Program-made: the position numbers and the translations under genes | NCBI RefSeq assembly: GCF_963678245.1 | Contig: NZ_OY782772.1 | Location: forward strand, 1 to 64,000 | Direction of reading: 5' to 3' | Source: an uncultured Sunxiuqinia sp. | GTDB lineage: Bacteria; Bacteroidota; Bacteroidia; Bacteroidales; Prolixibacteraceae | Length of the DNA: 64,000 nt | The notes under the pieces: model-generated | Told to the model about the DNA's origin: nothing | Database searches by the model: none | The model's input: only the letters and a program-made list of their open reading frames with translations | Shown: positions 1 through 10,579 of the stretch, piece after piece | Layout: every line of letters begins with the position of its first letter | Position numbering within the stretch: position 1 is the first letter of the stretch

Positions 1-2425
1 ATCCACCCAATCCGAAATCGCCTGGTCAAGCTGCGTTTGGTCGGAGTAGTCGCAAGTCAGTTCCGCGTCCATGTTTGTTGGCGGAGTAAATGTAAACGGC
101 GTTGGGGGGAGTGACGTTGAAAGTCGCTGTCGTCGTTTCTGTCTGGCACAGGTCTGTAATGGTCCATGTAATTGTGAAGCTTCCACCGTCGCACAGGGCA
201 ACGCTTTGAGCTAGGAAGTCATTTGTAACAACGGGATCACAACCACCGGCAGCTGCAAATGCTTCCTGTTGTGCAGTAACCCATGCGGCCAGGTCCGCAT
301 CGAGCAGAGCTTGAGCGGAAGCCAGGTCGGCAGCATCGAACTCGCAACCATCGGCAGCATCGTCAGCTGGGTCATTGAATGTAATGGCCGGCGGTGCTAT
401 TTCAATCCTCTTGCTCACACTCACCTCATTACCCACATGAATCAGTAACTGTGAAAGTATCGAGTAACGACGTCGATTGGACAAATTCCGGTACTATCAT
501 CAATATATGTGATTTCATTAATAGCGCAATTGTCAGAAGCGGTTCCACCAGCTGCAATTAGTTGAGTCGATGTAATTGTTGTTAATGCGGTAGAAAAGGG
601 TAAGGTTGTCAAGCTTTCAATCCCATCAGCATTACATGCTTCCATTGAATCATCAGGAGGGCATGTTATTGTCGGTGGAGTGGTGTCGATAAGGTTGATG
701 GTTTGAGTGCAAGTCGTAACATTACCACAATTGTCGGAAACGGTATATGTTCTGGTAATTGTTTCGGGACAATTTCCATTATTGCTCACATCCTGATAGG
801 AGATTGTAAATACATTACAGTTATCAGTTGCAGTACCTCCAATACCATAGAATTCAGTAATCGTGATTGATGTCGGAGGTAGTTGAATAAGGGAACACAG
901 TTTGACTATTGAATTCAGAAATATCACAAGCTTCGACATCGGCTAAAAGAGGACAGGAAACAATTGGACTAATTGTATCGGCTACGGTAATTGTTTGCAA
1001 ATAGGTGATGTTGTTTCCACAATCATCGGTTAGGCTCCAAGTTCTGGAAACAATAATTTCTCCAGAGCAGGAACCGGCTGTTTCTATATCAGAGTAGCTG
1101 GCATTCAGATTAATGGAGCAGTCATCACTCTCGTCGGTTACATCGCCGGTGTTGTTACTGAGGTGTCGTAATTACAGTTGTCATCTTATAAATAGTTATA
1201 TCGACAGGGAACGGTGAATGTCGGAGGAGTCGTATCTTGAACTGTTATGTACTGAGTGTGGCTGGTGATGTGGTTGCAATCGTCTTCAACTGTCCAGGTC
1301 CTTTCTATTGTGTAGTTACAGCCACTTCCGCTTATTTCACTATAAACGGGGGTAACATCGGCGCAATTGTCAGTAGCTGTTACATTTGGCAGATCTGGAA
1401 TAGAATCGCAATTTACTGTTGTGTCATTGGGTAGACCAACCAAAATAGAGCTTCAAAATCTCCAACAGTTACAGTTTGCGTAGCAGAGGTGGAATTACCA
1501 CAATCGTCTGTTGCTGTCCAGGTTCTAAATAGTTGGTAGTTTCCTTCGCATTCTCCATCAACCCGTTGTTCATCTAGATCCAATGATGCATTACAATTGT
1601 CGGTAATATATGGAATGGCGGTTGGGTCAAATAATGTTAATACAGTGATGTCATCAATTAGATTGCCTTCCAATATCGTAGATGGACTTCCTTGAACCGC
1701 TCTGAAAATAAATTTCGTTGAAGTTTGTCCGGCAGAACGGGATATGAAATGGTATGATAAGTCCATGTTGACATTGTGTTTGAGTAAATGGACCATATGT
1801 AGTGTAAGTGCTCTCGGGTTGTGTCGCATCACCAATAAGCACTTGCATTATATCGTCTGATGTATTGTTTGATTTACTTCTTTTAGCGTGGGCAAAACCA
1901 ACTGCAAGTACGTTGTAGGAACAGTACAAAATGTTTGAAATAGATCTGAGTTTTGATGTGCGTTAAGTTCTGCGTGTTGATTTCCATCAGCTGAATTAAT
2001 ATTGTTGAACCCAGATGGATGTAGTTCAATCCTATTATCTGAAGCTTCTGTATCCCATCCTTCGACGCCGTTTTCGTGCCAGTAAATCCAACTGCCATAT
2101 CCTCCCCATGCAATGAAATTAGCTTGAGTGTTTGACGTTGTAGTTTGTACTGGATTTTCGAAACTTGAGTTTAAAAATGATTGAACACAATCAGAACATT
2201 CAAACTCAACGTCGTCAGGTATATCATGGAGAACTGGCGGCTCAGTGTCGTTAACTGTAAACGTTTGGGTGCAAGTGGCGACCATTTCCACAAAAGTCGG
2301 CAATTTGATAGGTTCGGGTGACTATAATGGGGCATGATCCAGTAGTTGTTGTTTCGTTTATCATGTTTAATGACAACGGATCGATGTTACAATTTTCAGT
2401 AATAACACCTCCAGCGGCTTCAAAT
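1..2425 (-). pseudogene. Frameshifted 3' part of the giant HYR-module surface protein (runs off left edge)
   Basis: This is the continuation of the gene at 2426-9217. The reading frame breaks near 2440, 2290, 1900, 1780, 1440, 1200, 940 and 470, but each piece resumes the same kind of protein: Cys-containing modules with CGN, TQT and D-x-x-x-P-x-I motifs. Joining frames near 2440 restores a module start of the form YSTVAEFEAAGG, matching intact modules upstream, and the break near 2290 is one extra G. Between about 1650 and 2180 the pieces encode a different, jelly-roll-like module (NSSFENPV, GWDTEASDNRIEL, DGNQHAELNA), like carbohydrate-binding or DUF642-type domains seen in secreted proteins of this phylum. 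The frame at 1-400 is open to the window edge, so the true C-terminus, where a sorting domain might lie, is not visible. Most breaks are single-base, so sequencing or assembly error near a contig end cannot be separated from real decay. Confidence 0.75.
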
Positions 2426-5400
2426 TCAGCAACTGTAGAAGTAGGCAGGAGGAATAGAAGTCAAGCATTCGTAGTTTTGATCTGATGGACAAACTATTGT
2501 TGGGTCTTCAGAGTCGGTAAATTCTATCGTTTGACTACAGGTAGTGTCATTTCCACAGGAATCTGTGAATGTAAAGTAACGTTCTATTGTAATTGGGCAA
2601 CTTCCAGATTCTGAATCCCGATAAGTAATGTCTTGCACTCCGCAAGGGTCATTAACTAATCCTCCTGACGCAATAAATTCAGCTCCCGTAATCGTGCTAA
2701 TTGTACTTGAATAAGGAAGTGAGGTGAGGCTGCTTAAATCCGACAGGCTGCAAGCCTCTTCTGAAATATCAGAAGGACAGGTAATATAGGGTTTTGAAGT
2801 GTCGTTGATTGTTATTATTTGGGTGCATTGATTTTCATTACCGCATAAATCAGAAACGGTGAACGTTCTACGAATGGTTGTAGGACAATTACCAGTAGTA
2901 ACATCTTGGTAGGTAATCAATAAGTTGCAATTATCAGAAGCATCGCCGCCCGCAGAAAGGAATTGCCCAATATCAATTGTGCTTGCAGTTGTCGATACAG
3001 GAAGTCCAGTAATTGATTCTACTTCAATAAACGAACAGGCATCCACTGAAATATCTGTTGGGCAGGCTAATGTCGGCGGTTCAACATCATTTAAAGTGAT
3101 AGTCAGATCACAAGATTCTGCGTTTCCACAGTCGTCAGTTATTTCATAAGTATTTGTTATCGTTTCCGGACAACTATTACCATCGGTAACAGACGCTAAT
3201 AGTTGAATGCTATTGTCGCTTACATTACACGGGTAATCAACAATACCTCCGGCAGCAATAAATTCACTAACCGTAGAAATCGAAAATGATCCATCCGGGC
3301 AAAGGGTAGTATCCCGGCATGCCAGGCAAGCTTGTACATTTACAGTCCATGTATCGGAGACGGTACACCCATATTCAGTAGTTGCGGTTACTGTATAAGT
3401 TGTTGTTCCAATAGTGTTGGCTAAAATAGTGAAGTCGCCCGGGTTCGCACCTTGAATAACATCGGTTGATGGCGACCACGTGTAGGTGTACTCATCCGGC
3501 AGATCAATAGTTACAGAGCTTTCAGTACATGCCGATTCATCGTCACCAAGATCGAACATCGGTTGTGGGTGAATGATCATATCGAAGTTGGCTGTGTCTT
3601 CAGCACATTCGAGACCTGTAATTAATTCAACAACTTTTACTGAATACTGATAAACGCCGGCCGAACTTATCGATGGGGTGAAGGTTGACTGACTTACATT
3701 TGTTTCGGTGTGAACAGGAGTCCCAGCCGATCCATAACCTGAGTACCAGTATACGTTGTATGTTCCGGTTGGTATGGGAGTGACAGTATATGTAGGGCTT
3801 GCTGGTTCGCACACTTCTGTTCCTTCAATTTCAATGTCAATCTGCGGATAAACAGTAATTGAAACTGTGTCACACACTTGAACACCATCGATGCAGTTCT
3901 CCAGTCCATCCTGCTTTGAGTTTGTGTATTCAGCATCAATCGTTCCACATACTTCATACTTTACTGTAGTGGGAGCATTCTCGTCTGGAGTAAATGTGGT
4001 TGCAAAACATCCTGAAGTACACGATAGGTAGCTTTCATAACCATTTCCTGATATATCAGTCCAGGTAATCGAGGATTCTTCTAAATTACCTTCAACACTT
4101 ACTTCGTAGTCACATCCTACTCTGGTAGTCAAGTTTTCTGGAATAATTACTCCAGAAATAGACCGGATCTCAATTTGTTGTTGTTCCTTTCCCGGTTTAC
4201 AAACGGTAATAATATGTGGGCCTGGTCCATCAACGCATATCCATTTCCCAAAAGCATCCTCAGGCCCACAATTTAGTTGGTATGTTTCACTTCCGTATGA
4301 GGGAGCCTGAACATCATTAATCTGAATGGCAACGGCATCTTCATGTAATATGAGGTTAATTGATTGACACTCATGGTTTTTTTGGACGTCACAGCAATTT
4401 CCATCTCGTTGTAACCATTCGCCAATCCATAAGGAATCAGGGTTCGAACTTAAGTCTGCATATTGGTGAGGAACTGAGCTTTCGCAGGTGCTACAGCCAC
4501 ATTCAGCTAAAACAGTAATAATAAGTGTGTCTTGTACAAAGTTGCCACATTCATCAGTGGCTCGGTAAACAGTTTGCACTCCTGATGGGCAAAAGCCGGG
4601 TTGTCCTTCTAACCCCAGAAAAGAGTCACTAATAATTTCTACTGTAGCTGTTCCGCAGTTGTCGGTGGCTGTTAAGGTTGCTGTGTCCGGAATGGAATCC
4701 GGGCATGCAACTGAAAAGTCAGAAGGAAAACTATCCCAGGTTGGGGGAGTATTGTCTGCAACAGTAATGTATTGCTTTGCAGTTGCTGAGTTTCCACAAG
4801 CATCGGTAACGGTAAAAGTTCGGATGATTGAGGCTTCGCTTGCACAACCGAGAAAACTAACTTCGTCGGAAACACTTATACTTGGAGTGCTGTCGCAATT
4901 GTCATTTATTGCCGGAGATCCAGTAAATGATGTATCTTGGCTGTCGGAACAATCAATTGTAATATTTGCCGGCGCTGTAATTGAGGGGTTGGTTGCGTCT
5001 TGCACGGTAATGGTTTGGCTTGCTGATGAAGAGTTTCCACAAGCATCTTCTGCAATCCAGGTTCGCGTGAGTACGTAGCTAAAATCGGTACAGCTTCCAT
5101 CGGAAGTTTTGGTACTGGTTTCAACAAGAGTAACTGCGGGAGAGGAGTCGCAATTATCGGTTGCTGTAGGTGTTGCGGCTGTTGGAATATTGCTGCAACT
5201 TGCGTTAGTATTCGCTGGTATTCCTGAAAGAACAGGTGCGATGCTGTCTTCAACTAAAATCTCCTGTGTGATATTAGCGGAGTTGCCGCATTCATCAGTT
5301 ATTTGATAGGTTCGTGTGATGGTTCCACTACAGCCAGGATCAGAGGAGTCACTGAAGAATGTTGCTGTCACGATACCACCGCAGGCGTCAGCCTTCCCTG

Positions 5401-8400
5401 TAATTACTGTTGGGCTTGGAGCCGGAAGATCGTCATAACAAGCATATGGGCCGAGGGGTGCTGGTGTATCAGCGATTGGAGGAGTTGTATCCTCAATAAG
5501 GATGTTTTGATCAATATCCGTGATGTTCCCATATTGATCAATTAATCGGTATGTTCTCACAACCGTGCCTGTGCAACCTGGGTCGCCAGTGGTATTTAAG
5601 TGGTTTACGGTGACTGCTCCGCAATTATCAACCTCATCACTAATTGCATTAATATCGGGTAGCGGAATATCCGAATAGCAATTGAATGGACCAAGATCTC
5701 CTGGAGTGGAGGCCGTGGGATTTTCATTATCTTCAACAATAATAGTTTGTGTGCAGGTGGAGGTGTTTCCAGCAGCATCGGTAACCATCCATACAATATT
5801 TGTGCTTCCAATGGGATAGGTGCTTGAAGCGTTGTCAGTATTGGTATAGTCGTTTGTAATTGTTGTCGTTATGCAGTTGTCGTTGACGGTTGGGGGGCCA
5901 ATTGTAATCGTAGCTTCACATGTTCCGGGATCAGTATCTACAGTGATATTCGCAGGACAAGAGATTGTGGGATCAATATTGTCAATTACATTAACATCAA
6001 AAGAACACGTTTTTGGTCCATTGCCTGCTGCGTCTGTGTATGAATAGGTAACAGTTGTTGTTCCGTGTGGAAAGATTTCGCCGGAACCAAAGCCTTCGGT
6101 TAAAATACCGGTTAGTCCTGTTCCATCACAATTGTCCTGAAATGTTGGTAATGTGTAGTTAACAACAGCTTCGCAGGAATCAATGCTAACATAAGCGTTT
6201 ATGTCTGCCGGACAGTATTCTCCTGTCGGGTTTTCAATGTCATTAACGGAGATATTGAAACTACAGGTAATGAAATTTCCAGAAACGTCGGTTACAGTAT
6301 AAGTTACCGTAGTCGTTCCAACAGGGAAAAAATCACCTGGATTGTCTGATCTGACAATGGTGAGGTTTGATGTTGGTGTGCAATTGTCAGAAAAGTCAGG
6401 AGGAAACCAGGATACGTTTGCACCACAACTTCCAAGATCGTTACTCGCGCTGATGTCAGTTGGGCAGTTTGTTATAACCGGATTTTCATTGTCATCAACA
6501 ACTACATCGAAGGAACAGGAGACTGCCCCATTCCCTGAATTGTCGGTGTATTCATACGTGACAGTTGTTGTGCCAACAGGAAAGCTTGAGCCAGAGGATA
6601 ATCCAGAAATCAAGGTTCCGGAAAGCCCGGTTCCATCGCAGTTGTCATCGAATGTAGGAGTTGTGTAATTTACGGTAGTGGCGCAGGATCCGGCATCAGC
6701 CGTTGCTGTTATCGGAGATGAAGGACAATTTGAAACAGTTGGAGCTTCCGTGTCTTCAACGGTAATGGTTGCCGTGCCTGTTTGATTTTGAATACATCCG
6801 TTTGCATCTTCCACACCAATTAAATTATAATTAAAAGTACCAGTAGCAGATGTTGGAGCTTGCAGTGTTACAGAATTGCCGGATGATGTCGTAATTGTCT
6901 GGTTTCCTCCGCTATTGATGTTATAAGTGAAGGTATATGGTGTTGAACCATTTGCTCCGGAAAAAGTGATTGTCGGTTGCGTTCCATTTGGACAAGCAGC
7001 TATCGTCCCGGAAATTGTTGCTGTTGGTAAAGGGTTAACAGTGATGTCAGATGTTGCCGTGTTTGTAAATCCATTACCATCTGTCATTACTATATTGTAG
7101 GTGGTTGATGTGTAGGGACTTATATTTATAATAGCACTCGTTGAAGTAAAACCCAGTGGTGATGAAGTCCAGCTGTAGGTCAATGTTGGGTCACCTGAAG
7201 CATTTGCAGTCAGTTCAGCGGTTTCTCCGTTACAAATGGTTGAGTTATCAGCTGTGATATTCACGGTTGGCGGAGCAGCAGCTATGCCGGAAAATGAAAT
7301 TGATTCGTCAGCAATTCCAGTAGACGAAATTGTATTGTTTGAGGTGTTGATATTGCCTCTTGTCCAAGGTAAAGTTCCATTGTAAACACCCATTGTTATT
7401 TCGGACTCAGATCCATTAATATCATTGTCAGAATAATTTGCAATAACATCATAAGTCAATCCGGTAATACCGGTTACATCAATATTCCAATAGCGGTCAA
7501 GGTAGTTAGCTGTATTCGCGTTATTCGGATGTTTGCTTTCAGTTGTTGAGATACTGATAGCTGATGATGGGGTTGAACTACCACTTACTATCTGTAAGTC
7601 AAGTGGTATTAATGTGCCACTGCTACTAACAATCGGAAAAGAGTAGGTTCCAAGGGAGGATGCGTGTATTTGGAGGCTATTGTTGTTGAGTTGTAATCGA
7701 CTATTTGTTCCGAGTGTCAACTGATCTGAAATAATCAATGAATTAGATAATTCCAGATCGATATTTGCATATGTTTCAATGTTGGGGATTGGAATTTCAC
7801 TGTTTACTATGAAAGAACTCAAAGAGGTTGTTGATGAGTTTCCAAATTGAAAGACCCCATTTGTAATGGTTTTGGTTCCGGATCCACTAACAAAGCCAAG
7901 GTCTAAAGCTGTGGTTGCAGTACTGGCATGCTGAAAGATGATAGTTCCACCTGTAAAGTTAAAATCACCATTCGATGTTACATTTAAAGAACCTGTGTTG
8001 CTGAGTCCATTCCCTTCAGTGCTCAAAGTAATATTCCCGCCAGAAATATTAATGCCGGATGCAATTCCGGGGGGAGTTAACGTTCCTCCTGCAGTATTTT
8101 CAAGTCTTCCTGCAAAACTCACTGTTCCGTTAATGACATGAAATGCACCATCAATTTGTGTATGAACACTATTCCCTGAATTGGTTCCAAAAGTTGCCGT
8201 TCCGGAGTTGATTCTGACGAGCCCCTCGTTGTAAATTGAGAAATTGCCCGTAGTTAGCGTTCCTCCATTCACTTCAATTCCGGCAATTGAAGGTATATCT
8301 AGCTGATTGCTGTAGTTTAGGCTGAAGCTAGCACTGTTGTTTACTTGAATCAGTCCGCTGGTAGCCGTTAAACTTCCACCACTTGAAACAGTTACATCGC

Positions 8401-9217
8401 CTGATATGGCTAACGTTGATGAAAGGCTTCCTTTGTCAATAATCAATTCTTCAAAAGTGGTGGTTCCGCTAATCGTTGCAGGCGTTGGTCCGGAAAAAGC
8501 TACAATTCCGTCAGTTCCAGCATTAAAAGTCCCGTTGTTGGTCCAATCACCAGTTACTAATAATGTTGTGGAATTGTTGACATTTAATATGCCACCACTT
8601 TCAATTGTTATACTTTGGCTTGTAGCGTCTGCATCTATCGTAATTGTTGTGCCATTTGCGATTATTACATCATCTCCTGCTCCGGGGACAACACCGCCCA
8701 CCCAGCTGGCTGGGTCACTCCATGACCCACCTGTAGAAATCGACGTAATTGTGCCGGCAGCAGGATTGTTTATCGGGAAATTATTGTGATAGAGAGAACT
8801 GAAAAAAGTAGAGTTGTTATCAGATATATTAGATTTTAAATTTATAAAATGGATGTTTCTTTCTATGGACGCGAGTAGTATGGGCGGATCGTTATTTCTA
8901 GGTTGAGTAACTTCTTTTTTGAAGATCAATTTCGATTCAATTGATTGCGATGAAGAGGTGTTGATTTGTCCTTTGTGTTGGTTTTCAGACGTCTTTGTGA
9001 GTGGGGGGTGTGTGTGTCTTGCGTCGGTTAAATAGGGGGATGTCGGATTATCATTCTGAATGTTTTGCTTTGGAATAGAGATGTGTTTTTCAATTAAGAT
9101 GTTGATATACAGCTCCTTGTTAAGTGGATGAGATTCAGAGAATTTATTCTCCAATAATAAAAATATAATTACCGCCGCACCCAATACACCCGAAAGAATC
9201 TTATTTTTTAGGACCAT
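2426..9217 (-). CDS. Giant secreted HYR/Ig-module surface protein (intact N-terminal 2263 residues)
   Basis: Probable cell-surface adhesin or matrix protein. An N-terminal signal/anchor helix (about residues 5-23) is followed by a low-complexity linker to about 155. Next is a Gly/Thr/Ser-rich repetitive beta-solenoid region (about 157-640) opening with GGSWSDPASWVGG, typical of secreted Bacteroidota proteins. A PKD-like module follows (about 650-735), then about nine consecutive HYR-type modules (about 820-1560), recognised by repeated D-x-x-x-P-x-I/V starts, paired Cys and CGN or AGN motifs. A Cys-rich insert (about 1570-1680), Ig/PKD-like modules and three to four more HYR modules end the open frame. 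HYR modules are Ig-like and associated with adhesion; no catalytic motif is visible. Translation stops after PPAYFYSC by a one-base shift, and homologous modules continue in other frames to the window edge, so the full protein would exceed 3000 residues. The ligand is unknown. Confidence 0.8.
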   Translation of the reverse strand: MVLKNKILSGVLGAAVIIFLLLENKFSESHPLNKELYINILIEKHISIPKQNIQNDNPTSPYLTDARHTHPPLTKTSENQHKGQINTSSSQSIESKLIFKKEVTQPRNNDPPILLASIERNIHFINLKSNISDNNSTFFSSLYHNNFPINNPAAGTITSISTGGSWSDPASWVGGVVPGAGDDVIIANGTTITIDADATSQSITIESGGILNVNNSTTLLVTGDWTNNGTFNAGTDGIVAFSGPTPATISGTTTFEELIIDKGSLSSTLAISGDVTVSSGGSLTATSGLIQVNNSASFSLNYSNQLDIPSIAGIEVNGGTLTTGNFSIYNEGLVRINSGTATFGTNSGNSVHTQIDGAFHVINGTVSFAGRLENTAGGTLTPPGIASGINISGGNITLSTEGNGLSNTGSLNVTSNGDFNFTGGTIIFQHASTATTALDLGFVSGSGTKTITNGVFQFGNSSTTSLSSFIVNSEIPIPNIETYANIDLELSNSLIISDQLTLGTNSRLQLNNNSLQIHASSLGTYSFPIVSSSGTLIPLDLQIVSGSSTPSSAISISTTESKHPNNANTANYLDRYWNIDVTGITGLTYDVIANYSDNDINGSESEITMGVYNGTLPWTRGNINTSNNTISSTGIADESISFSGIAAAPPTVNITADNSTICNGETAELTANASGDPTLTYSWTSSPLGFTSTSAIINISPYTSTTYNIVMTDGNGFTNTATSDITVNPLPTATISGTIAACPNGTQPTITFSGANGSTPYTFTYNINSGGNQTITTSSGNSVTLQAPTSATGTFNYNLIGVEDANGCIQNQTGTATITVEDTEAPTVSNCPSSPITATADAGSCATTVNYTTPTFDDNCDGTGLSGTLISGLSSGSSFPVGTTTVTYEYTDNSGNGAVSCSFDVVVDDNENPVITNCPTDISASNDLGSCGANVSWFPPDFSDNCTPTSNLTIVRSDNPGDFFPVGTTTVTYTVTDVSGNFITCSFNISVNDIENPTGEYCPADINAYVSIDSCEAVVNYTLPTFQDNCDGTGLTGILTEGFGSGEIFPHGTTTVTYSYTDAAGNGPKTCSFDVNVIDNIDPTISCPANITVDTDPGTCEATITIGPPTVNDNCITTTITNDYTNTDNASSTYPIGSTNIVWMVTDAAGNTSTCTQTIIVEDNENPTASTPGDLGPFNCYSDIPLPDINAISDEVDNCGAVTVNHLNTTGDPGCTGTVVRTYRLIDQYGNITDIDQNILIEDTTPPIADTPAPLGPYACYDDLPAPSPTVITGKADACGGIVTATFFSDSSDPGCSGTITRTYQITDECGNSANITQEILVEDSIAPVLSGIPANTNASCSNIPTAATPTATDNCDSSPAVTLVETSTKTSDGSCTDFSYVLTRTWIAEDACGNSSSASQTITVQDATNPSITAPANITIDCSDSQDTSFTGSPAINDNCDSTPSISVSDEVSFLGCASEASIIRTFTVTDACGNSATAKQYITVADNTPPTWDSFPSDFSVACPDSIPDTATLTATDNCGTATVEIISDSFLGLEGQPGFCPSGVQTVYRATDECGNFVQDTLIITVLAECGCSTCESSVPHQYADLSSNPDSLWIGEWLQRDGNCCDVQKNHECQSINLILHEDAVAIQINDVQAPSYGSETYQLNCGPEDAFGKWICVDGPGPHIITVCKPGKEQQQIEIRSISGVIIPENLTTRVGCDYEVSVEGNLEESSITWTDISGNGYESYLSCTSGCFATTFTPDENAPTTVKYEVCGTIDAEYTNSKQDGLENCIDGVQVCDTVSITVYPQIDIEIEGTEVCEPASPTYTVTPIPTGTYNVYWYSGYGSAGTPVHTETNVSQSTFTPSISSAGVYQYSVKVVELITGLECAEDTANFDMIIHPQPMFDLGDDESACTESSVTIDLPDEYTYTWSPSTDVIQGANPGDFTILANTIGTTTYTVTATTEYGCTVSDTWTVNVQACLACRDTTLCPDGSFSISTVSEFIAAGGIVDYPCNVSDNSIQLLASVTDGNSCPETITNTYEITDDCGNAESCDLTITLNDVEPPTLACPTDISVDACSFIEVESITGLPVSTTASTIDIGQFLSAGGDASDNCNLLITYQDVTTGNCPTTIRRTFTVSDLCGNENQCTQIITINDTSKPYITCPSDISEEACSLSDLSSLTSLPYSSTISTITGAEFIASGGLVNDPCGVQDITYRDSESGSCPITIERYFTFTDSCGNDTTCSQTIEFTDSEDPTIVCPSDQNYECLTSIPPAYFYSC

Positions 9218-10064
9218 TTAAAAATTGATTCTTACACCTTTTCCTACATTCACGCGTTACCGACATTTCAAAAATACTAAATCTTATGCTAATTCCCTCA
9301 ATTATTGCAATTTAGTTATTATCGGTTCTCTTTTTTTATAAAAAAATAAAATTGTTCACAATGAGTTATTAATAACACTGTATCGTTGATGTGTCTTGTT
9401 TTTAATATTCTGATTGATAATTCTTTGATGTTTTTTTTAGTGTGGGTTTCATTTTGAACCTATTTTGTTTTTTTTGACCTATAATGAAGTTAATATACTT
9501 AAAAGCATGTGTTTTGCCCGCCATGGTCAATGTTTATTCTATTTTTTGCTGATTAGTAACCCCGTTTTTTAGGCTTTAGGTAAAATATCGTAGTAATTTT
9601 TTTGAGATGTAACTCTTGAATCGTGAAATCACTTATGATTAAATGACAAATAATTGTTGCGAGGGAATTTGGCCGATTTCTTTCGATGCGATAACAAGGG
9701 AGGGAGAACAGACTTTTTATTTAGGTTTGAAAAGTAGTAGCTAGGTTGTTGGTTGTTTATTTCTACGTGATTCTTAGTTGATGGTTAAAATTCAAGTTAA
9801 TTCATTTTTTACAACTAATATTGGAATTTCTATTCTTAGTGCTTTATTTTAGTGACTGTCTTTAATGCTAATAGAGTCATTTAGTTGGGCTGTAATGATT
9901 GCTGAATTAGACTACATTCGAGCATGTCTGTCAGCACCGAAAATAAAGAAGGACGTAATATTAGTTGCTGCTAATCAGTTTGATAAGAGGTGTTTCAACA
10001 ATTGCGAATGTAAACTGTTAATTTTTATTAAGTATATTAGTTTATGAATTTAAAATTTAACCAA
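9218..10064. other. Intergenic region, AT-rich, no gene seen
   Basis: This long stretch is between the divergently transcribed giant surface-protein gene and a small membrane-protein gene. It is rich in T runs. A 60-codon frame at 9865-10047 has no recognisable features and I treat it as chance. No RNA gene or convincing hairpin was found. It probably carries the 5' regulatory regions of both flanking genes. Confidence 0.6.
9269..9276 (-). promoter_or_regulatory. Possible -7 box for the giant surface-protein gene
   Basis: On the minus strand this reads TATTTTTG, a match to the Bacteroidota -7 consensus TAnnTTTG, 52 bp before the start codon. No TTTG is found at the expected -33 distance, so the call is tentative. 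Confidence 0.35.
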
Positions 10065-10397
10065 ATGAAAAAGATTGCCTTTTTTGTATTTCTAATGATT
10101 TTTGCTTTTAGCACAACATCAGTATTTGCGAATGATTCGAAAGAAAATTCGTTGTCAGGAAGTAATGCTACAAAAACAGAAGCGGAGAACAAACTATCGA
10201 AGGAAGAGATCAATAAGTTGGTAGATCGTATTGAAGAGATTCGTGAGATGGATACATCGGAAATGACTTCGAAGGAAAAACGTGCCTTGCGTAAAGAGGT
10301 GAAGGAGATCAAAAAGAACGTAAAGAAGCATGGCGGAACCATATACATTGGAGGAAGTACACTTTTGATTATTATCCTTTTGATTATTCTTTTATAG
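10065..10397 (+). CDS. Small exported protein with C-terminal membrane segment
   Basis: A protein of about 110 residues. The start at 10065 (MKKIAFFVF) is preferred over 10044 because it begins a clean signal peptide ending near SVFA. The middle (about residues 25-85) is highly charged, rich in Lys and Glu, and probably helical or coiled (SKEEINKLVDRIEEIREM). The last 20 residues are a hydrophobic helix of mostly Ile and Leu after a short GGTIYIGGS turn, ending at the stop. Small proteins with this signal peptide, charged helix and C-terminal membrane segment layout occur widely in Bacteroidota without known function. The gene stands alone, followed by an inverted repeat. The function is unknown. 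Confidence 0.7.
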   Translation: MKKIAFFVFLMIFAFSTTSVFANDSKENSLSGSNATKTEAENKLSKEEINKLVDRIEEIREMDTSEMTSKEKRALRKEVKEIKKNVKKHGGTIYIGGSTLLIIILLIILL

Positions 10398-10419
10398 TCA
10401 AGTCTGAATTGATTTTAGT

Positions 10420-10477
10420 TCACACATTGAATATGATTACACTGAATATTTACGGTGCTTCGAAATTCAATGTGTGA
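10420..10477. repeat. 13-bp inverted repeat after the small membrane-protein gene
   Basis: TCACACATTGAAT (10420-10432) is matched perfectly by ATTCAATGTGTGA (10465-10477), with a 32-base spacer. It lies 23 bp after the stop of the small membrane-protein gene. There is no T run, so it is either a factor-independent hairpin of unusual type, an mRNA-stabilising stem or a protein-binding site. Confidence 0.6.
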
Positions 10478-10579
10478 GTTGGAAAATCATTGGAGCAATT
10501 TAACACCTAAAGCAAAAACAAAATCATTCTATCAAAGTCAAAATTCGAGTCCTGGAGGTTGAATTTTCAAACTCAATAA

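Noticed and set aside
2426..9217. Tandem HYR modules considered as a DNA repeat array or CRISPR-like structure
   Set aside because: The similarity is at protein level; modules differ strongly in DNA sequence and there is no regular spacer pattern.
9865..10047. 60-codon frame on the plus strand before the small membrane-protein gene
   Set aside because: Short, without a convincing translation start signal or family features, in a long AT-rich intergenic region.
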